From Pseudomonas peradeniyensis (GTDB lineage: Bacteria; Pseudomonadota; Gammaproteobacteria; Pseudomonadales; Pseudomonadaceae): a DNA stretch of 64,000 nt. Under the pieces are notes generated by a model. The model ran no database searches, had not been told where the DNA came from, and saw nothing but the letters and a program-made list of their open reading frames with translations. The position numbers were made by a program, and so were the translations under genes. How positions within the stretch are numbered: the first letter of the stretch is position 1; every line of letters begins with the position of its first letter. The DNA lies in the NCBI RefSeq assembly GCF_014268935.2, contig NZ_JABWRJ020000001.1, forward strand, positions 248,001 through 312,000. The letters run 5' to 3'. Positions 41,786 to 50,682 of this stretch are shown one piece after another.

Positions 41786-43609
41786 ATGTGTGGAATTTTT
41801 GGCTACATCGGCAAGGAAAAAGTCAACAAGGAAAGTCTGATGACCCTGGCGCTGCATGCCAGGCAGCGTGGGCGTGACTCCAGCGGCCTGATCTACGCGG
41901 ATGGCGCGGGCTACCAGGTGAGCAGGGCCGACTACGACATCAAGAAGTTGATCTCGCAGGTTAAGCCTTTCGATTCCGCCTTTGTCTTCGGCCATAGCCG
42001 CCTGATCACCAATGGCCTTGCCGACAACCAGCCCGTCGTGCGCGGCGGTGTTTGCGTGATCCACAACGGGATCATCGTGAACGACGCCGATGTATGGAAT
42101 CACATCAAGCCCAAGCGAACCCTCGAGATCGACAGCGAGGTGATCGCCGCGATCACCGAGCAGCATCTGGAAGAAGCAGGCGACACGCTTGAAGGCCTGG
42201 CGGAAAAGGTCCTGGCGCTGTGCGTCGGTGTCATCGCCTGCGCGATCGTCGTGCCGCGCCTGGGCAAGGCCGTGCTGTTTTCCAACAACGGCAGCCTGTA
42301 TGTCGGCACGGTGGAGGGCGGGCGTTGTTTCTCCTCGGAGCGCTTCCCACTTACCCAGGTTGGTTGCAGCGACATTCTCCAAGTCAGGGAGAAAGCAGTA
42401 GTCATCGATCTGCCGGTGGCTTCGGACATTCGCGTGTCCGACAACAACCAGCGCGTTCACAACCTGATTCCACCCTTCCAGTTCATCACCTCCGAAGAAA
42501 AGCAACTGCTCTACCCGCAGCCCAACCTGCGTCGCTGCACCCGTTGCATCCTTCCTGAGACCATGCCGTTCATCACCTTCGATGCCGAAGGTGTCTGCAA
42601 CTACTGCCACAACTACAGTCCTCGCAATGTGCCCAAGCCGAAAGAGGAACTGTTCAATCTGGTCGAGGGCTATCGCCGTGCGGGCGTTACTGACTGCATC
42701 GTGCCGTTCTCGGGAGGACGCGACAGCTGCTACGGGTTGCACCTGATCGTCAAGGAACTGAAGATGAACCCGGTCACCTATACCTACGACTGGGGTATGG
42801 TCACCGACCTGGGGCGGCGCAACATCAGCCGGATGAGTGCCGAACTGGGTGTCGAGAACATCATCGTCGCCGACGATATCGCCAAGAAGCGCCATAACAT
42901 CGCCATCAACCTCAAGGCGTGGCTCAAGGCGCCGCACCTGGGCATGATCAGCATCCTGACCGCGGGCGACAAACACTTCTTCCGTCATATCGAGACAGTC
43001 AAGCAGCAGACCGGCGTGAGTCTGAACCTGTGGGGCGTCAACCCGCTGGAAGTCACTCACTTCAAGGCCGGATTCCTCGGTGTGCCGCCCGCGTTCGAAG
43101 AAAAGCGGGTCTACATGCACGGCTGGCGCAAGCAGATGGAGTACCAGAGCCTGCGTTTCAAGGCGATGCTCAAGAGCCCGGGGTATTTCAACAGCTCGCT
43201 GTGGGACACCTTGTCGGGCGAGTACTACCGCAGCTTCACCGAGAAGAAGGACTACTACCACATCTTCGATTACTGGCGTTGGGACGAGAAGACCATCGAC
43301 GACACCTTGATCAACGATTACGGCTGGGAGCTGGCGGTCGACACCAGCACTACCTGGCGGATCGGTGACGGTACCGCGGGCCTGTACAACTATATCTACT
43401 ACCTTGTGGCCGGCTTCTCCGAACACGACACGTTCCGCAGCAACCAGGTACGTGAAGGCGAAATCACCCGTGAGCGTGCCCTTGAACTGGTACGTGAGGA
43501 AAACCGCCCGCGTTACCAGAACATCCGTTGGTACCTGGATGCCCTGGGCATGGACTTCACCGAAGTGATCAAGATCGTCAATTCCATTCCCCGCCTTTAC
43601 AAAGATTGA
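41786..43609 (+). CDS. Class II glutaminase fused to WbpG-like N-acetyl sugar amidotransferase
   Basis: A 607-residue fusion. Residues 1 to about 235 are an Ntn-type glutaminase: nucleophile Cys2 (MCGIFGYIG), RGRDSSG, GHSRLITNG, VIHNGIIVND, DSEVIAAI. Residues from about 245 on match WbpG/PseA-type amidotransferases: a four-cysteine site (C251, C254, C271, C274) and the ATP-PPase loop SGGRDS (309-314). P. aeruginosa WbpG uses separate HisH2/HisF2 to supply ammonia for making an acetamidino group; here the supply appears built in. The start is fixed because Cys2 must follow the initiator Met. A 179-base gap precedes it. Confidence 0.82.
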   Translation: MCGIFGYIGKEKVNKESLMTLALHARQRGRDSSGLIYADGAGYQVSRADYDIKKLISQVKPFDSAFVFGHSRLITNGLADNQPVVRGGVCVIHNGIIVNDADVWNHIKPKRTLEIDSEVIAAITEQHLEEAGDTLEGLAEKVLALCVGVIACAIVVPRLGKAVLFSNNGSLYVGTVEGGRCFSSERFPLTQVGCSDILQVREKAVVIDLPVASDIRVSDNNQRVHNLIPPFQFITSEEKQLLYPQPNLRRCTRCILPETMPFITFDAEGVCNYCHNYSPRNVPKPKEELFNLVEGYRRAGVTDCIVPFSGGRDSCYGLHLIVKELKMNPVTYTYDWGMVTDLGRRNISRMSAELGVENIIVADDIAKKRHNIAINLKAWLKAPHLGMISILTAGDKHFFRHIETVKQQTGVSLNLWGVNPLEVTHFKAGFLGVPPAFEEKRVYMHGWRKQMEYQSLRFKAMLKSPGYFNSSLWDTLSGEYYRSFTEKKDYYHIFDYWRWDEKTIDDTLINDYGWELAVDTSTTWRIGDGTAGLYNYIYYLVAGFSEHDTFRSNQVREGEITRERALELVREENRPRYQNIRWYLDALGMDFTEVIKIVNSIPRLYKD

Positions 43610-43625
43610 TGAGCTGTTTGCCTAG

Positions 43626-44855
43626 ATGAACAAGACGATCTGGTACGTAACGAAGTACTTCTCTCCAAAGACCGCCACCAGCCCCGGAGGACGGGGCTGG
43701 TTCCTGGTGGACGAAATGAGCCGCGCTGGCCACCAGGTCGTCGTGATCAGCTCGGACTCCAACAACCTGGTGGATCTCCCGGTGCTGCAGGACCGGGTAA
43801 CGGTTGAGGATACCGATGGGGTCAAGATCGTCTGGTTGAAGACGATGAAGTACTCGGTTGCCAAGTCCTTGCGCAGGATCCTGAGCTGGTTCCATTTCGA
43901 ATGGAACCTGTTCTGGCTCGACAAACGTGCGTTGCCGCGTCCTGATGTGGTGATCATTTCCAGCCTGTCGTTGCTGACCATCGTCAATGGCCTGTTGATG
44001 CGGCTCAAGTACCGGTGCCGTCTGGTGTTCGAGGTTCGGGACATATGGCCGCTCACCATCGTGGAGGAGGGCGGCTTCAGCAACGGCAACCTGTTTGTCA
44101 GGGGGTTGTCGTGGCTGGAGCGGCTCGCCTACCGGAAGTCCGATGCCATCGTGGGGACCATGCCGAACCTTGCCGCTCATGTCCGGGCGGAGCTGGGTCA
44201 TGAGCGGCCGGTCTACTGCGTGCCGATGGGTGTCAGCCAGGAGCATCTGAACGATGTGGCCGAGGTTCCCGCGGACTATGCCGAGCGCTATCTGGCCAGC
44301 GACAAGTTCAAGGTGGTGCATGCCGGTACCATCGGCATCACCAACGCGCTGGACGTGTTTTTCGAAACGGCGAGGGCGATGCGCGAGCACACCGACGTCG
44401 AGTTCGTGATCGTTGGCGATGGCGCGCTGCGGGAAAGCTACCAGAAGCAGTATGGTGATCTTCCCAATCTTGTGTTTGCGCCAAAGGTTCCGCGCAACAT
44501 GGTCCAGTCGGTGCTGTCCGAGGGTGACCTGCTGTACTTCTCGGTGCACGACTCGAAGGTCTGGGATTACGGGCAGTCGTTGAACAAAGTCATCGACTAC
44601 ATGCTGGCGGCCAAACCAGTGGTGGCCTCCTATAATGGCTACCCGTCGATGATCAACGAAGCGGACTGCGGTGTGTTCGTGCCGGCGAACGATGTCGGTG
44701 CCGTGGTAAGCGCCATTGTCGAAATGAAATCGAAAAGTGCGCAGGAGCGGGCCCAGATGGGCATGCGTGGGCGCGAATGGTTGCTGCAGAACCGGAACTA
44801 CTCGACCTTGGCTGATAATTATCTGTCGATATTGTTTCAGGGTGATGTCAAGTGA
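43626..44855 (+). CDS. Glycosyltransferase family 4 protein (WbuB-like)
   Basis: A 409-residue GT-B transferase resembling WbuB-type enzymes that add the second sugar to lipid-linked N-acetylated deoxysugars. Seen are TKYFSPKTATSPGGRGWFL at the N terminus, VFEVRDIWPLTIVEEGG, the donor-domain VVHAGTIGITNALDVFFETA and SLNKVIDYMLAAKPVVASYNG. It lies 16 bases after the amidotransferase fusion and overlaps the PglC-like gene, so it may act directly after the initiating transferase. Specificity is inferred from position only. Confidence 0.84.
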   Translation: MNKTIWYVTKYFSPKTATSPGGRGWFLVDEMSRAGHQVVVISSDSNNLVDLPVLQDRVTVEDTDGVKIVWLKTMKYSVAKSLRRILSWFHFEWNLFWLDKRALPRPDVVIISSLSLLTIVNGLLMRLKYRCRLVFEVRDIWPLTIVEEGGFSNGNLFVRGLSWLERLAYRKSDAIVGTMPNLAAHVRAELGHERPVYCVPMGVSQEHLNDVAEVPADYAERYLASDKFKVVHAGTIGITNALDVFFETARAMREHTDVEFVIVGDGALRESYQKQYGDLPNLVFAPKVPRNMVQSVLSEGDLLYFSVHDSKVWDYGQSLNKVIDYMLAAKPVVASYNGYPSMINEADCGVFVPANDVGAVVSAIVEMKSKSAQERAQMGMRGREWLLQNRNYSTLADNYLSILFQGDVK

Positions 44856-45445
44856 AACGCCTGGTTGATATCGTACTGGCCCTGCTGGGGCTGCTCGTGC
44901 TTGCGCCCGTCATCCTGTTCGTTGCGATGGCGATCCGCAGGCGTCTGGGGTCGCCGGTCATCTTTTCCCAGGTTCGTCCGGGATTGCATGGCAAACCGTT
45001 CAAGATGGTGAAGTTCCGTACCATGCGTGATGCGTTCGACGCCGATGGCAACCCGTTGCCGGACGCGCAGCGCATGACCCCCTTCGGAAACTTCCTGCGT
45101 GCCAGTAGCCTCGATGAGTTGCCGGAGCTGTGGAATGTCCTCAAGGGCGACATGAGCCTGGTTGGGCCACGACCTTTGCTGATGGAGTACCTGCCGCTCT
45201 ACAGTCCTGAACAGTACCGGCGCCATGAGGTTCGGCCCGGCATCAGCGGGTGGGCTCAGGTCAATGGTCGCAATGCCTTGAGCTGGGAAGACAAGTTCGA
45301 TCTGGACGTCTGGTATGTGGACAACCGTTCATTGCTGCTGGACTTCAAGATCATCTTCCTCACCCTGAAGAAGGTCGTGATCCGCGAGGGGATCAATGGC
45401 GCAGGCGAGGTGACCATGTCGAAGTTCACGGGAAAACGCTCGTGA
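44852..45445 (+). CDS. PglC-like undecaprenyl-phosphate phosphoglycosyl transferase
   Basis: A 197-residue monotopic phosphoglycosyl transferase, the small form of the WbaP/PglC superfamily. One hydrophobic re-entrant segment (residues 5-25) is followed by VKFRTM, the Asp-Glu catalytic pair in SLDELPELWNVLKGDMSLVG, PRPLL, and the RPGISGWAQVNGRN ending. It loads the first sugar phosphate on undecaprenyl phosphate. The neighbouring PglD and PglE homologues suggest UDP-di-N-acetylbacillosamine as donor. The GTG start overlaps the previous stop. Confidence 0.88.
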   Translation: MKRLVDIVLALLGLLVLAPVILFVAMAIRRRLGSPVIFSQVRPGLHGKPFKMVKFRTMRDAFDADGNPLPDAQRMTPFGNFLRASSLDELPELWNVLKGDMSLVGPRPLLMEYLPLYSPEQYRRHEVRPGISGWAQVNGRNALSWEDKFDLDVWYVDNRSLLLDFKIIFLTLKKVVIREGINGAGEVTMSKFTGKRS

Positions 45446-46077
45446 GCAGACTGGCGATCCTCGGTGCCAGTGGCCATGGCAAGGTGGTGGCCGATACCGC
45501 GCAATGCTGTGGTTGGCAGGTGGTCGATTTCTACGATGATGCCTGGCCGGATCGGCAAAGCAACGGTTTCTGGCAAGTGGCGGGCGACAGCGCCTTGCTG
45601 CGCGAGCGCCTGCACGAATACGACGGCGTGGTGGTGGCCATCGGCAACAATCCGATCCGTTTTCGCAAGCTGCTTGAGCTGGAGTCGGCAGGTGGCCGGT
45701 TGTGCACGCTGGTACATCCTGCAGCCACCGTCAGTCGCCACGCACTGATCGGCAAGGGGACGGTGATCTTTGCCGGGGCGGTTGTGAACGCCGATGCACG
45801 GGTCGGGCTTGGCAGCATTCTCAACACCGGATGCAGTGTCGATCATGACTGCGTGCTCGGGGATGGTGTGCATATCAGCCCCGGTGCACACCTTGCCGGT
45901 GGCGTCAGGGTCGGCGATTTGAGCTGGGTTGGCATCGGTGCTAGTGTTCGTCAGCTTGTAACAATTGGTATGTCTGTAACGGTGGGGGCAGGCGCGGCAG
46001 TCACGGCCGATATTGCGGACGGACTGACCGTGGTAGGGGTTCCCGCCAGGCCCATGGCAGGCAGGAGCGTCACCTAG
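45442..46077 (+). CDS. PglD/NeuD-like sugar N-acetyltransferase
   Basis: A 211-residue acetyltransferase with an N-terminal Rossmann part (LAILGASGHGKVVADTA) and a C-terminal hexapeptide-repeat helix (VVNADARVGLGSILNTG, VDHDCVLGDGVHISPGAH). The histidine in VDHDC corresponds to the catalytic base of Campylobacter PglD. It would acetylate the 4-amino group of UDP-QuiNAc4N. The GTG start overlaps the PglC-like gene's stop; the longer upstream frame is not real. Confidence 0.87.
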   Translation: MSRLAILGASGHGKVVADTAQCCGWQVVDFYDDAWPDRQSNGFWQVAGDSALLRERLHEYDGVVVAIGNNPIRFRKLLELESAGGRLCTLVHPAATVSRHALIGKGTVIFAGAVVNADARVGLGSILNTGCSVDHDCVLGDGVHISPGAHLAGGVRVGDLSWVGIGASVRQLVTIGMSVTVGAGAAVTADIADGLTVVGVPARPMAGRSVT

Positions 46078-46305
46078 CGTCGTTGCATTACCTGTCACTG
46101 TCGATTCGTCTTGTGTTGATGCCATACCTGGCGCAAGCTTTCTTGACTGTATGGATGAGAAGCATTCGCGCAAGTGCTGTCGGCAGAGGTGACCGCCAAG
46201 GTTGCTCGTGGCTGCCGAGGGTTTCGAGATGTGCAATGGAATTCAACCGAGGGGCTGCGTGTGCGCAGCCCTTCTATTTCGACCAAATACTGAAGAGCCT
46301 CAATT

Positions 46306-47481
46306 GTGTTGAACACTTCCTTCTCGCCATGGCCTTCCTTTACCGAGGAAGAGGCGAACGCGGTACGTGACGTGATTCTGTCCAATAAGGTCAACTATTG
46401 GACGGGACAGGCGTGCCGAGAGTTCGAAAAGGAATTCGCTGCCTGGGCGGGTACCGAACATGCGGTAGCGTTGGCCAACGGAACGGTGGCGCTGGATGTG
46501 GCCCTCAAGGCGCTGGACCTGGGGGACGGTGACGAGGTGGTGGTCACCTCGCGCACTTTCCTGGCGTCGGCCTCTTCGATCGTCAATGCCGGCGCGATAC
46601 CGGTCTTCGCCGACGTGGATCCTGACTCGCAGAACATTACCGCGAAGACGATCGAGGCGGTGCTGACGCCGCGTACAAGAGCGGTGATCTGTGTGCATCT
46701 GGCGGGTTGGCCTTGCGACATGGATCCGATCATGGCATTGGCTGAAAAGCATGGCCTGAAGGTCATCGAAGATTGTGCCCAGGCACATGGCGCCCATTAT
46801 AAAGGGCGCCCGGTAGGGTCGATCGGACATGTGGGAGCCTGGTCCTTCTGCCAGGACAAGATCATGACCACGGGCGGCGAGGGCGGCATGGTCACGACCA
46901 ATGACCGGACGCTGTGGTCGCGCATGTGGTCGTTCAAGGATCATGGCAAGAGCTGGGAGGCGGTCTACGAGCGACAACACGCTCCTGGTTTCCGCTGGTT
47001 GCATGAAAGTTTCGGGACAAACTGGCGCATGCTCGAGGTGCAGGCGGTAATCGGTCGGATCCAGTTGCGCAGGATGGTGGACTGGCAGGCCCGTCGACTG
47101 GCCAATGCCCGTCGAATCTGGAGCACGGCTGCGCAACTGTCCGGCCTGCGCGTGCCGTCGGTACCCCATGACATTATCCATGCGGCCTACAAGTGCTATG
47201 TCTTCGTCGAACCGTCGGCACTGAAGGACGGTTGGAACCGGGACCGCATCCTGGGTGAGATCACTGCCCTGGGTGTGCCGGCGTATTCCGGTTCGTGCTC
47301 GGAGGTCTACCTGGAGAAAGCCTTCGATGGTACCGGCTGGCGACCGCAGCCGGGCTTGCCCGTTGCCCGGGAACTGGGGGAGAACAGCTTGATGTTCCTG
47401 GTACATCCCACCCTGACTGACGATGAGATCGGCAAGACGTGCGATGTACTGCGTGACGTCCTGCAGCGGGCAAGTCTGTAA
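46306..47481 (+). CDS. PglE-like UDP-4-amino sugar aminotransferase
   Basis: A 391-residue DegT/DnrJ/EryC1/StrS PLP enzyme. The PLP lysine lies in AWSFCQDKIMTTGGEGG and the cofactor loop in ANGTVALDVALKAL; VIEDCAQAHGAHYKGRPVGS is typical. Together with WbpM (4,6-dehydratase) and the PglD-like enzyme it would give UDP-2,4-diacetamido-2,4,6-trideoxyglucose. The start is GTG (GTG-TTG-AAC) after GAAGAG, so the first residues are uncertain. It is separated by 228 bases from the PglD-like gene and 164 from wbpM, unlike the tightly packed genes before it. Confidence 0.87.
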   Translation: MLNTSFSPWPSFTEEEANAVRDVILSNKVNYWTGQACREFEKEFAAWAGTEHAVALANGTVALDVALKALDLGDGDEVVVTSRTFLASASSIVNAGAIPVFADVDPDSQNITAKTIEAVLTPRTRAVICVHLAGWPCDMDPIMALAEKHGLKVIEDCAQAHGAHYKGRPVGSIGHVGAWSFCQDKIMTTGGEGGMVTTNDRTLWSRMWSFKDHGKSWEAVYERQHAPGFRWLHESFGTNWRMLEVQAVIGRIQLRRMVDWQARRLANARRIWSTAAQLSGLRVPSVPHDIIHAAYKCYVFVEPSALKDGWNRDRILGEITALGVPAYSGSCSEVYLEKAFDGTGWRPQPGLPVARELGENSLMFLVHPTLTDDEIGKTCDVLRDVLQRASL

Positions 47482-47645
47482 GCGATTCAAGGTATACGAC
47501 CCGTCGGAATGAAGGCAGGCACCGCTTGCCTTCGTCCGGCGCGTTCGATACCGATGTGTGTCAAGGCAATCTGGTTGGCGCTGTCGGTCGTTGCCTGGCC
47601 AACACGGTATAACATCCGCGGGAAGCGGAAGCGGGACAAACTCTG

Positions 47646-49643
47646 ATGATGGATAAATTGAGGGCCGCCCTCCTGGGCCTGCCTCGTCGAAAAAAACGCG
47701 CATTGCAAGTAGTGGTGGACCTGCTGCTGGTGTGGTGTGCGCTGTGGATGTCATTCATCGTCCGGCTGGGCTTCGAGGACGCCGGCAATCCCATGGTCAG
47801 CCATCCATGGCTGTTCGCAGCCGCGCCGCTGATTGCCATTCCCACGTTCATCCGCTTCGGCATGTACCGGGCCGTCATGCGTTATATCGGCAACGACGCC
47901 CTCATCGTCATCTTCAAGGCGGTGGGGTTGTCATCGTTGGCGCTGGCGCTGGTGGTCTATTGGTACAGCAACCATGCCACCCTGGTACCGCGCTCGATCA
48001 TCTTCAACTACTGGTGGCTGAGCATGGTCATGCTCGGTGGATTGCGCCTGATCATGCGCCAGTACTTCCTGGGTGACTGGTTCTCGACGGTGAAGCACGT
48101 CCCGTTTGCCAGCCAGGACGATGGTTTGCCACGTGTGGCGATCTATGGTGCCGGAGCTGCGGGCAACCAGCTCGTCGCCGCCCTGCGCATGGGGCGCACC
48201 ATGCGTCCGGTGGCCTTCATCGATGACGACCCGGATATCGCCGAACGGGTGATTTCCGGCCTGCATGTCTACAAGTCACGCAATATTCAACGACTGATCA
48301 ACGTCACCGGTGCACAGGAAGTGCTCATGGCCATCCCATCGGCCAGCCGCGGACGACGACGCGAGATCCTGACCTATCTGGAAGGTTTCCCTCTGCATGT
48401 GCGCAGTGTGCCGGGGCTGATGGACCTCGCCAGCGGCAGGGTCAAGGTCGACGACATCCAGGAAGTCGACATCGCCGACCTTCTGGGGCGCGATGCCGTG
48501 CCTCCGCAGGAAGGTCTGCTCGAACGTTGCATCACCGGCAAGGTGGTGTTGGTGACAGGGGCAGGTGGCTCCATCGGCTCGGAACTTTGCCGGCAGATCC
48601 TCGAACTGGGGCCGACCACGCTCCTGTTGTTCGAGCACAGTGAATTCAACCTCTACAGCATACTTGCGGAGCTGGAACAGCGTTGCCAGCGAGAAGCCTT
48701 GGCCGTTCATGTGCTCCCGATACTCGGCTCGGTGCGTGACCAGAACAAGCTGCTGCATGTCATGCGCACCTGGCATGTGGAAACCGTCTATCACGCGGCG
48801 GCGTACAAGCATGTGCCAATGGTCGAACACAACATTGCCGAGGGCGTGCTCAACAATGTTATTGGAACCTTGCACGCGGCCCAGTCTGCTTTGCAGGCCG
48901 GGGTGTCCAATTTCGTCCTGATCTCGACTGACAAGGCCGTGCGTCCTACCAATGTCATGGGCAGCAGCAAACGCCTGGCCGAAATGGTCCTGCAGGCATT
49001 GAGTCGGGAGAGTTCCGCGACGCTCTGGGGGGACAGGAACGCTATCCCGCATATCAACTCCACACGTTTCACCATGGTGCGTTTCGGCAACGTACTGGGT
49101 TCCTCAGGTTCAGTGATTCCATTGTTCCGTCAACAGATCAAGTCCGGCGGGCCGCTGACTGTCACGCACCCGAAGATCACCCGATACTTCATGACCATTC
49201 CGGAGGCTGCGCAGTTGGTGATCCAGGCCGGGTCCATGGGGTTGGGCGGGGATGTCTTCGTGCTGGATATGGGGGAGCCGGTGAAGATCGTCGAGCTGGC
49301 GGAAAAGATGGTGCATCTCTCAGGGCTCAGTGTCCGCTCCGAGCGCAATCCGACAGGGGACATTGCCATCGAGTTCACAGGGTTGCGGCCAGGCGAGAAG
49401 TTGTACGAAGAACTTCTGATCGGCGACAACGTGGAGGCGACACGGCATCCGATGATCATGAGTGCGCACGAGGATTATCTTGCCTGGGAAGTCCTCAAGG
49501 AGCGCCTCGATCAACTGGTGGCCGCAGTATCGGAGGATGACTATGCACGCGTACGGCAGTTGCTGCGCGAAGTGGTGAGCGGTTACTCGCCCGACGGCGA
49601 AATCGTCGACTGGATCTACCAGCAACGGCGACTCGATCCCTGA
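47646..49643 (+). CDS. wbpM: Membrane-bound UDP-GlcNAc C4,C6-dehydratase (WbpM/PglF)
   Basis: A 665-residue protein, the length of P. aeruginosa WbpM. About four N-terminal membrane segments (residues ~15-130), a CoA-binding-like domain (YGAGAAGNQLVAAL) and a C-terminal SDR dehydratase follow. The NAD motif is VTGAGGSIGSELCRQI; the catalytic region is STDKAVRPTNVMGSSKR, where Met replaces the usual Tyr of YxxxK as in other WbpM proteins. It supplies the 4-keto-6-deoxy sugar for the PglE-like enzyme. It marks the right end of the O-antigen locus. A second ATG lies one codon downstream. Confidence 0.95.
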   Translation: MMDKLRAALLGLPRRKKRALQVVVDLLLVWCALWMSFIVRLGFEDAGNPMVSHPWLFAAAPLIAIPTFIRFGMYRAVMRYIGNDALIVIFKAVGLSSLALALVVYWYSNHATLVPRSIIFNYWWLSMVMLGGLRLIMRQYFLGDWFSTVKHVPFASQDDGLPRVAIYGAGAAGNQLVAALRMGRTMRPVAFIDDDPDIAERVISGLHVYKSRNIQRLINVTGAQEVLMAIPSASRGRRREILTYLEGFPLHVRSVPGLMDLASGRVKVDDIQEVDIADLLGRDAVPPQEGLLERCITGKVVLVTGAGGSIGSELCRQILELGPTTLLLFEHSEFNLYSILAELEQRCQREALAVHVLPILGSVRDQNKLLHVMRTWHVETVYHAAAYKHVPMVEHNIAEGVLNNVIGTLHAAQSALQAGVSNFVLISTDKAVRPTNVMGSSKRLAEMVLQALSRESSATLWGDRNAIPHINSTRFTMVRFGNVLGSSGSVIPLFRQQIKSGGPLTVTHPKITRYFMTIPEAAQLVIQAGSMGLGGDVFVLDMGEPVKIVELAEKMVHLSGLSVRSERNPTGDIAIEFTGLRPGEKLYEELLIGDNVEATRHPMIMSAHEDYLAWEVLKERLDQLVAAVSEDDYARVRQLLREVVSGYSPDGEIVDWIYQQRRLDP

Positions 49644-49959
49644 GCATCACCACTGAACATGGAAAGCCCGACGCAATGTCGGGCATTTTTGCATTGAGAG
49701 CGGGTGAGGTTGGGTTGGCTGACAATGCGTCTGCAAGGAGATGATGCTGAAGCGGCCAATACGTTGTAACAGTTCGACTGTTGTGGCACATCGGTCGCAA
49801 TTCCACCTGGCGGCGGGGCTTTGCCATGACGTTCTGGTGCCAGAAGCATCCGGTAAAGGCTTGCGTCGGCAAGGCGATTGCCGTGAGCGATATCGCGATC
49901 TAACGTGAGGGGGCAATCAAGGAACGTTGCTTCATTTCAGCCGCAAGGAGTGATACCTC
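49644..49959. other. wbpM to ComEA intergenic region
   Basis: A gap of 316 bases. It holds the wbpM terminator and then about 270 bases without a convincing gene on either strand. GCAAGGAGTGATACCTC before 49960 is the ribosome site of the next gene. Confidence 0.5.
49666..49690 (+). terminator. Intrinsic terminator at the end of the O-antigen locus
   Basis: GCCCGAC-GCAAT-GTCGGGC is followed by ATTTTT, 23 bases after the wbpM stop. Confidence 0.9.
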
Positions 49960-50283
49960 ATGCGTAATACCGTACTGTCATACCTGTTGCTTCCACTTTT
50001 CGCCGCTCTTCCATTTACCATCAGCGCGGCTCCCGGGGTGGACAGCCAGCCGGCTGCCGCAGTGGTGAGCTCGCTGGGCCAGGGTAATCGGGTGGACCTG
50101 AACAAGGCTGATAGCCAGACCTTGCAAAAGGCGCTCGATGGCATCGGCCAGTCCAAGGCCCAGGCAATCATTGCCTACAGAGAAGCGAACGGTCCGTTCA
50201 CTTCGGTGGATGAGCTGTTGGAAATCAAGGGCATCGGCAGCGCGTTGCTTGAGCGTAACCGTGACCGGTTGACGGTCGAGTAA
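49960..50283 (+). CDS. ComEA-like helix-hairpin-helix DNA-binding protein
   Basis: A 107-residue exported protein: signal peptide to about residue 24 (cleavage near ISAAPG), a short linker and a ComEA-type double helix-hairpin-helix domain (VDLNKADSQTLQKALDGIGQ, DELLEIKGIGSALLERN). ComEA proteins bind incoming double-stranded DNA in the periplasm of competent bacteria. AGGAG precedes the ATG. The same gene follows wbpM in P. aeruginosa. Confidence 0.9.
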   Translation: MRNTVLSYLLLPLFAALPFTISAAPGVDSQPAAAVVSSLGQGNRVDLNKADSQTLQKALDGIGQSKAQAIIAYREANGPFTSVDELLEIKGIGSALLERNRDRLTVE

Positions 50284-50332
50284 TGCAATCGACAGCCGAT
50301 CAGGCGTCTTGCCCGGTCGGCCTGTCGGTCAC

Positions 50333-50500
50333 TTAGCGATCCTGCGCGTCCTTCGCATCCGCCTCGGCATTGCGCTCATGCACCTTCTTCAACTGCTCCT
50401 CGGTCAACGGCAACTTCTTCGCCGTATCCCGCAGCAGCATCAACCCGCCGACAATCGACCCGAGAGCCACAAGCAGTATCAACCAGGCATACCAAGGCAT
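50333..50500 (-). CDS. DUF2897-family small membrane protein
   Basis: A 55-residue protein with one membrane helix (WYAWLILLVALGSIVGGLML) and a charged cytosolic tail (KLPLTEEQLKKVHERNAEAD), matching the DUF2897 family; function unknown. An upstream frame would add 24 residues, but the chosen ATG has CAGGAGAATCTCG before it and gives the usual length. It is transcribed towards the ComEA-like gene and away from pyrF. Confidence 0.82.
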   Translation of the reverse strand: MPWYAWLILLVALGSIVGGLMLLRDTAKKLPLTEEQLKKVHERNAEADAKDAQDR

Positions 50501-50641
50501 CGAGATTCTCCTGAACGCGTACAGGGCACCGCTTACATGGCATTCGAGCCATTGCCGCAGCCGTTGGTTCAATTATAGGAGCCGCCCCCGCCCGGGCCAA
50601 ATCTCATGACCCGCGGCCCCCAAACCCCGCGCCACTTCGTT

Positions 50642-50647
50642 TACAAT
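50642..50647 (+). promoter_or_regulatory. Possible -10 box for pyrF
   Basis: TACAAT lies 35 bases before the pyrF start codon, at a distance that would give a leader of about 30 bases. No convincing -35 is seen. Confidence 0.35.
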
Positions 50648-50682
50648 GCGCGCCGTTTACGACTTGCCAAGAGACCCTGCCC

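Noticed and set aside
41786..42500. GlmS (glucosamine-6-phosphate synthase) for the gene at 41786
   Set aside because: The glutaminase half resembles GlmS, but there are no SIS isomerase domains; an ATP-PPase domain follows instead.
46083..46370. 95-codon open frame between the PglD-like and PglE-like genes
   Set aside because: It runs into the PglE-like gene out of frame and has no family similarity.
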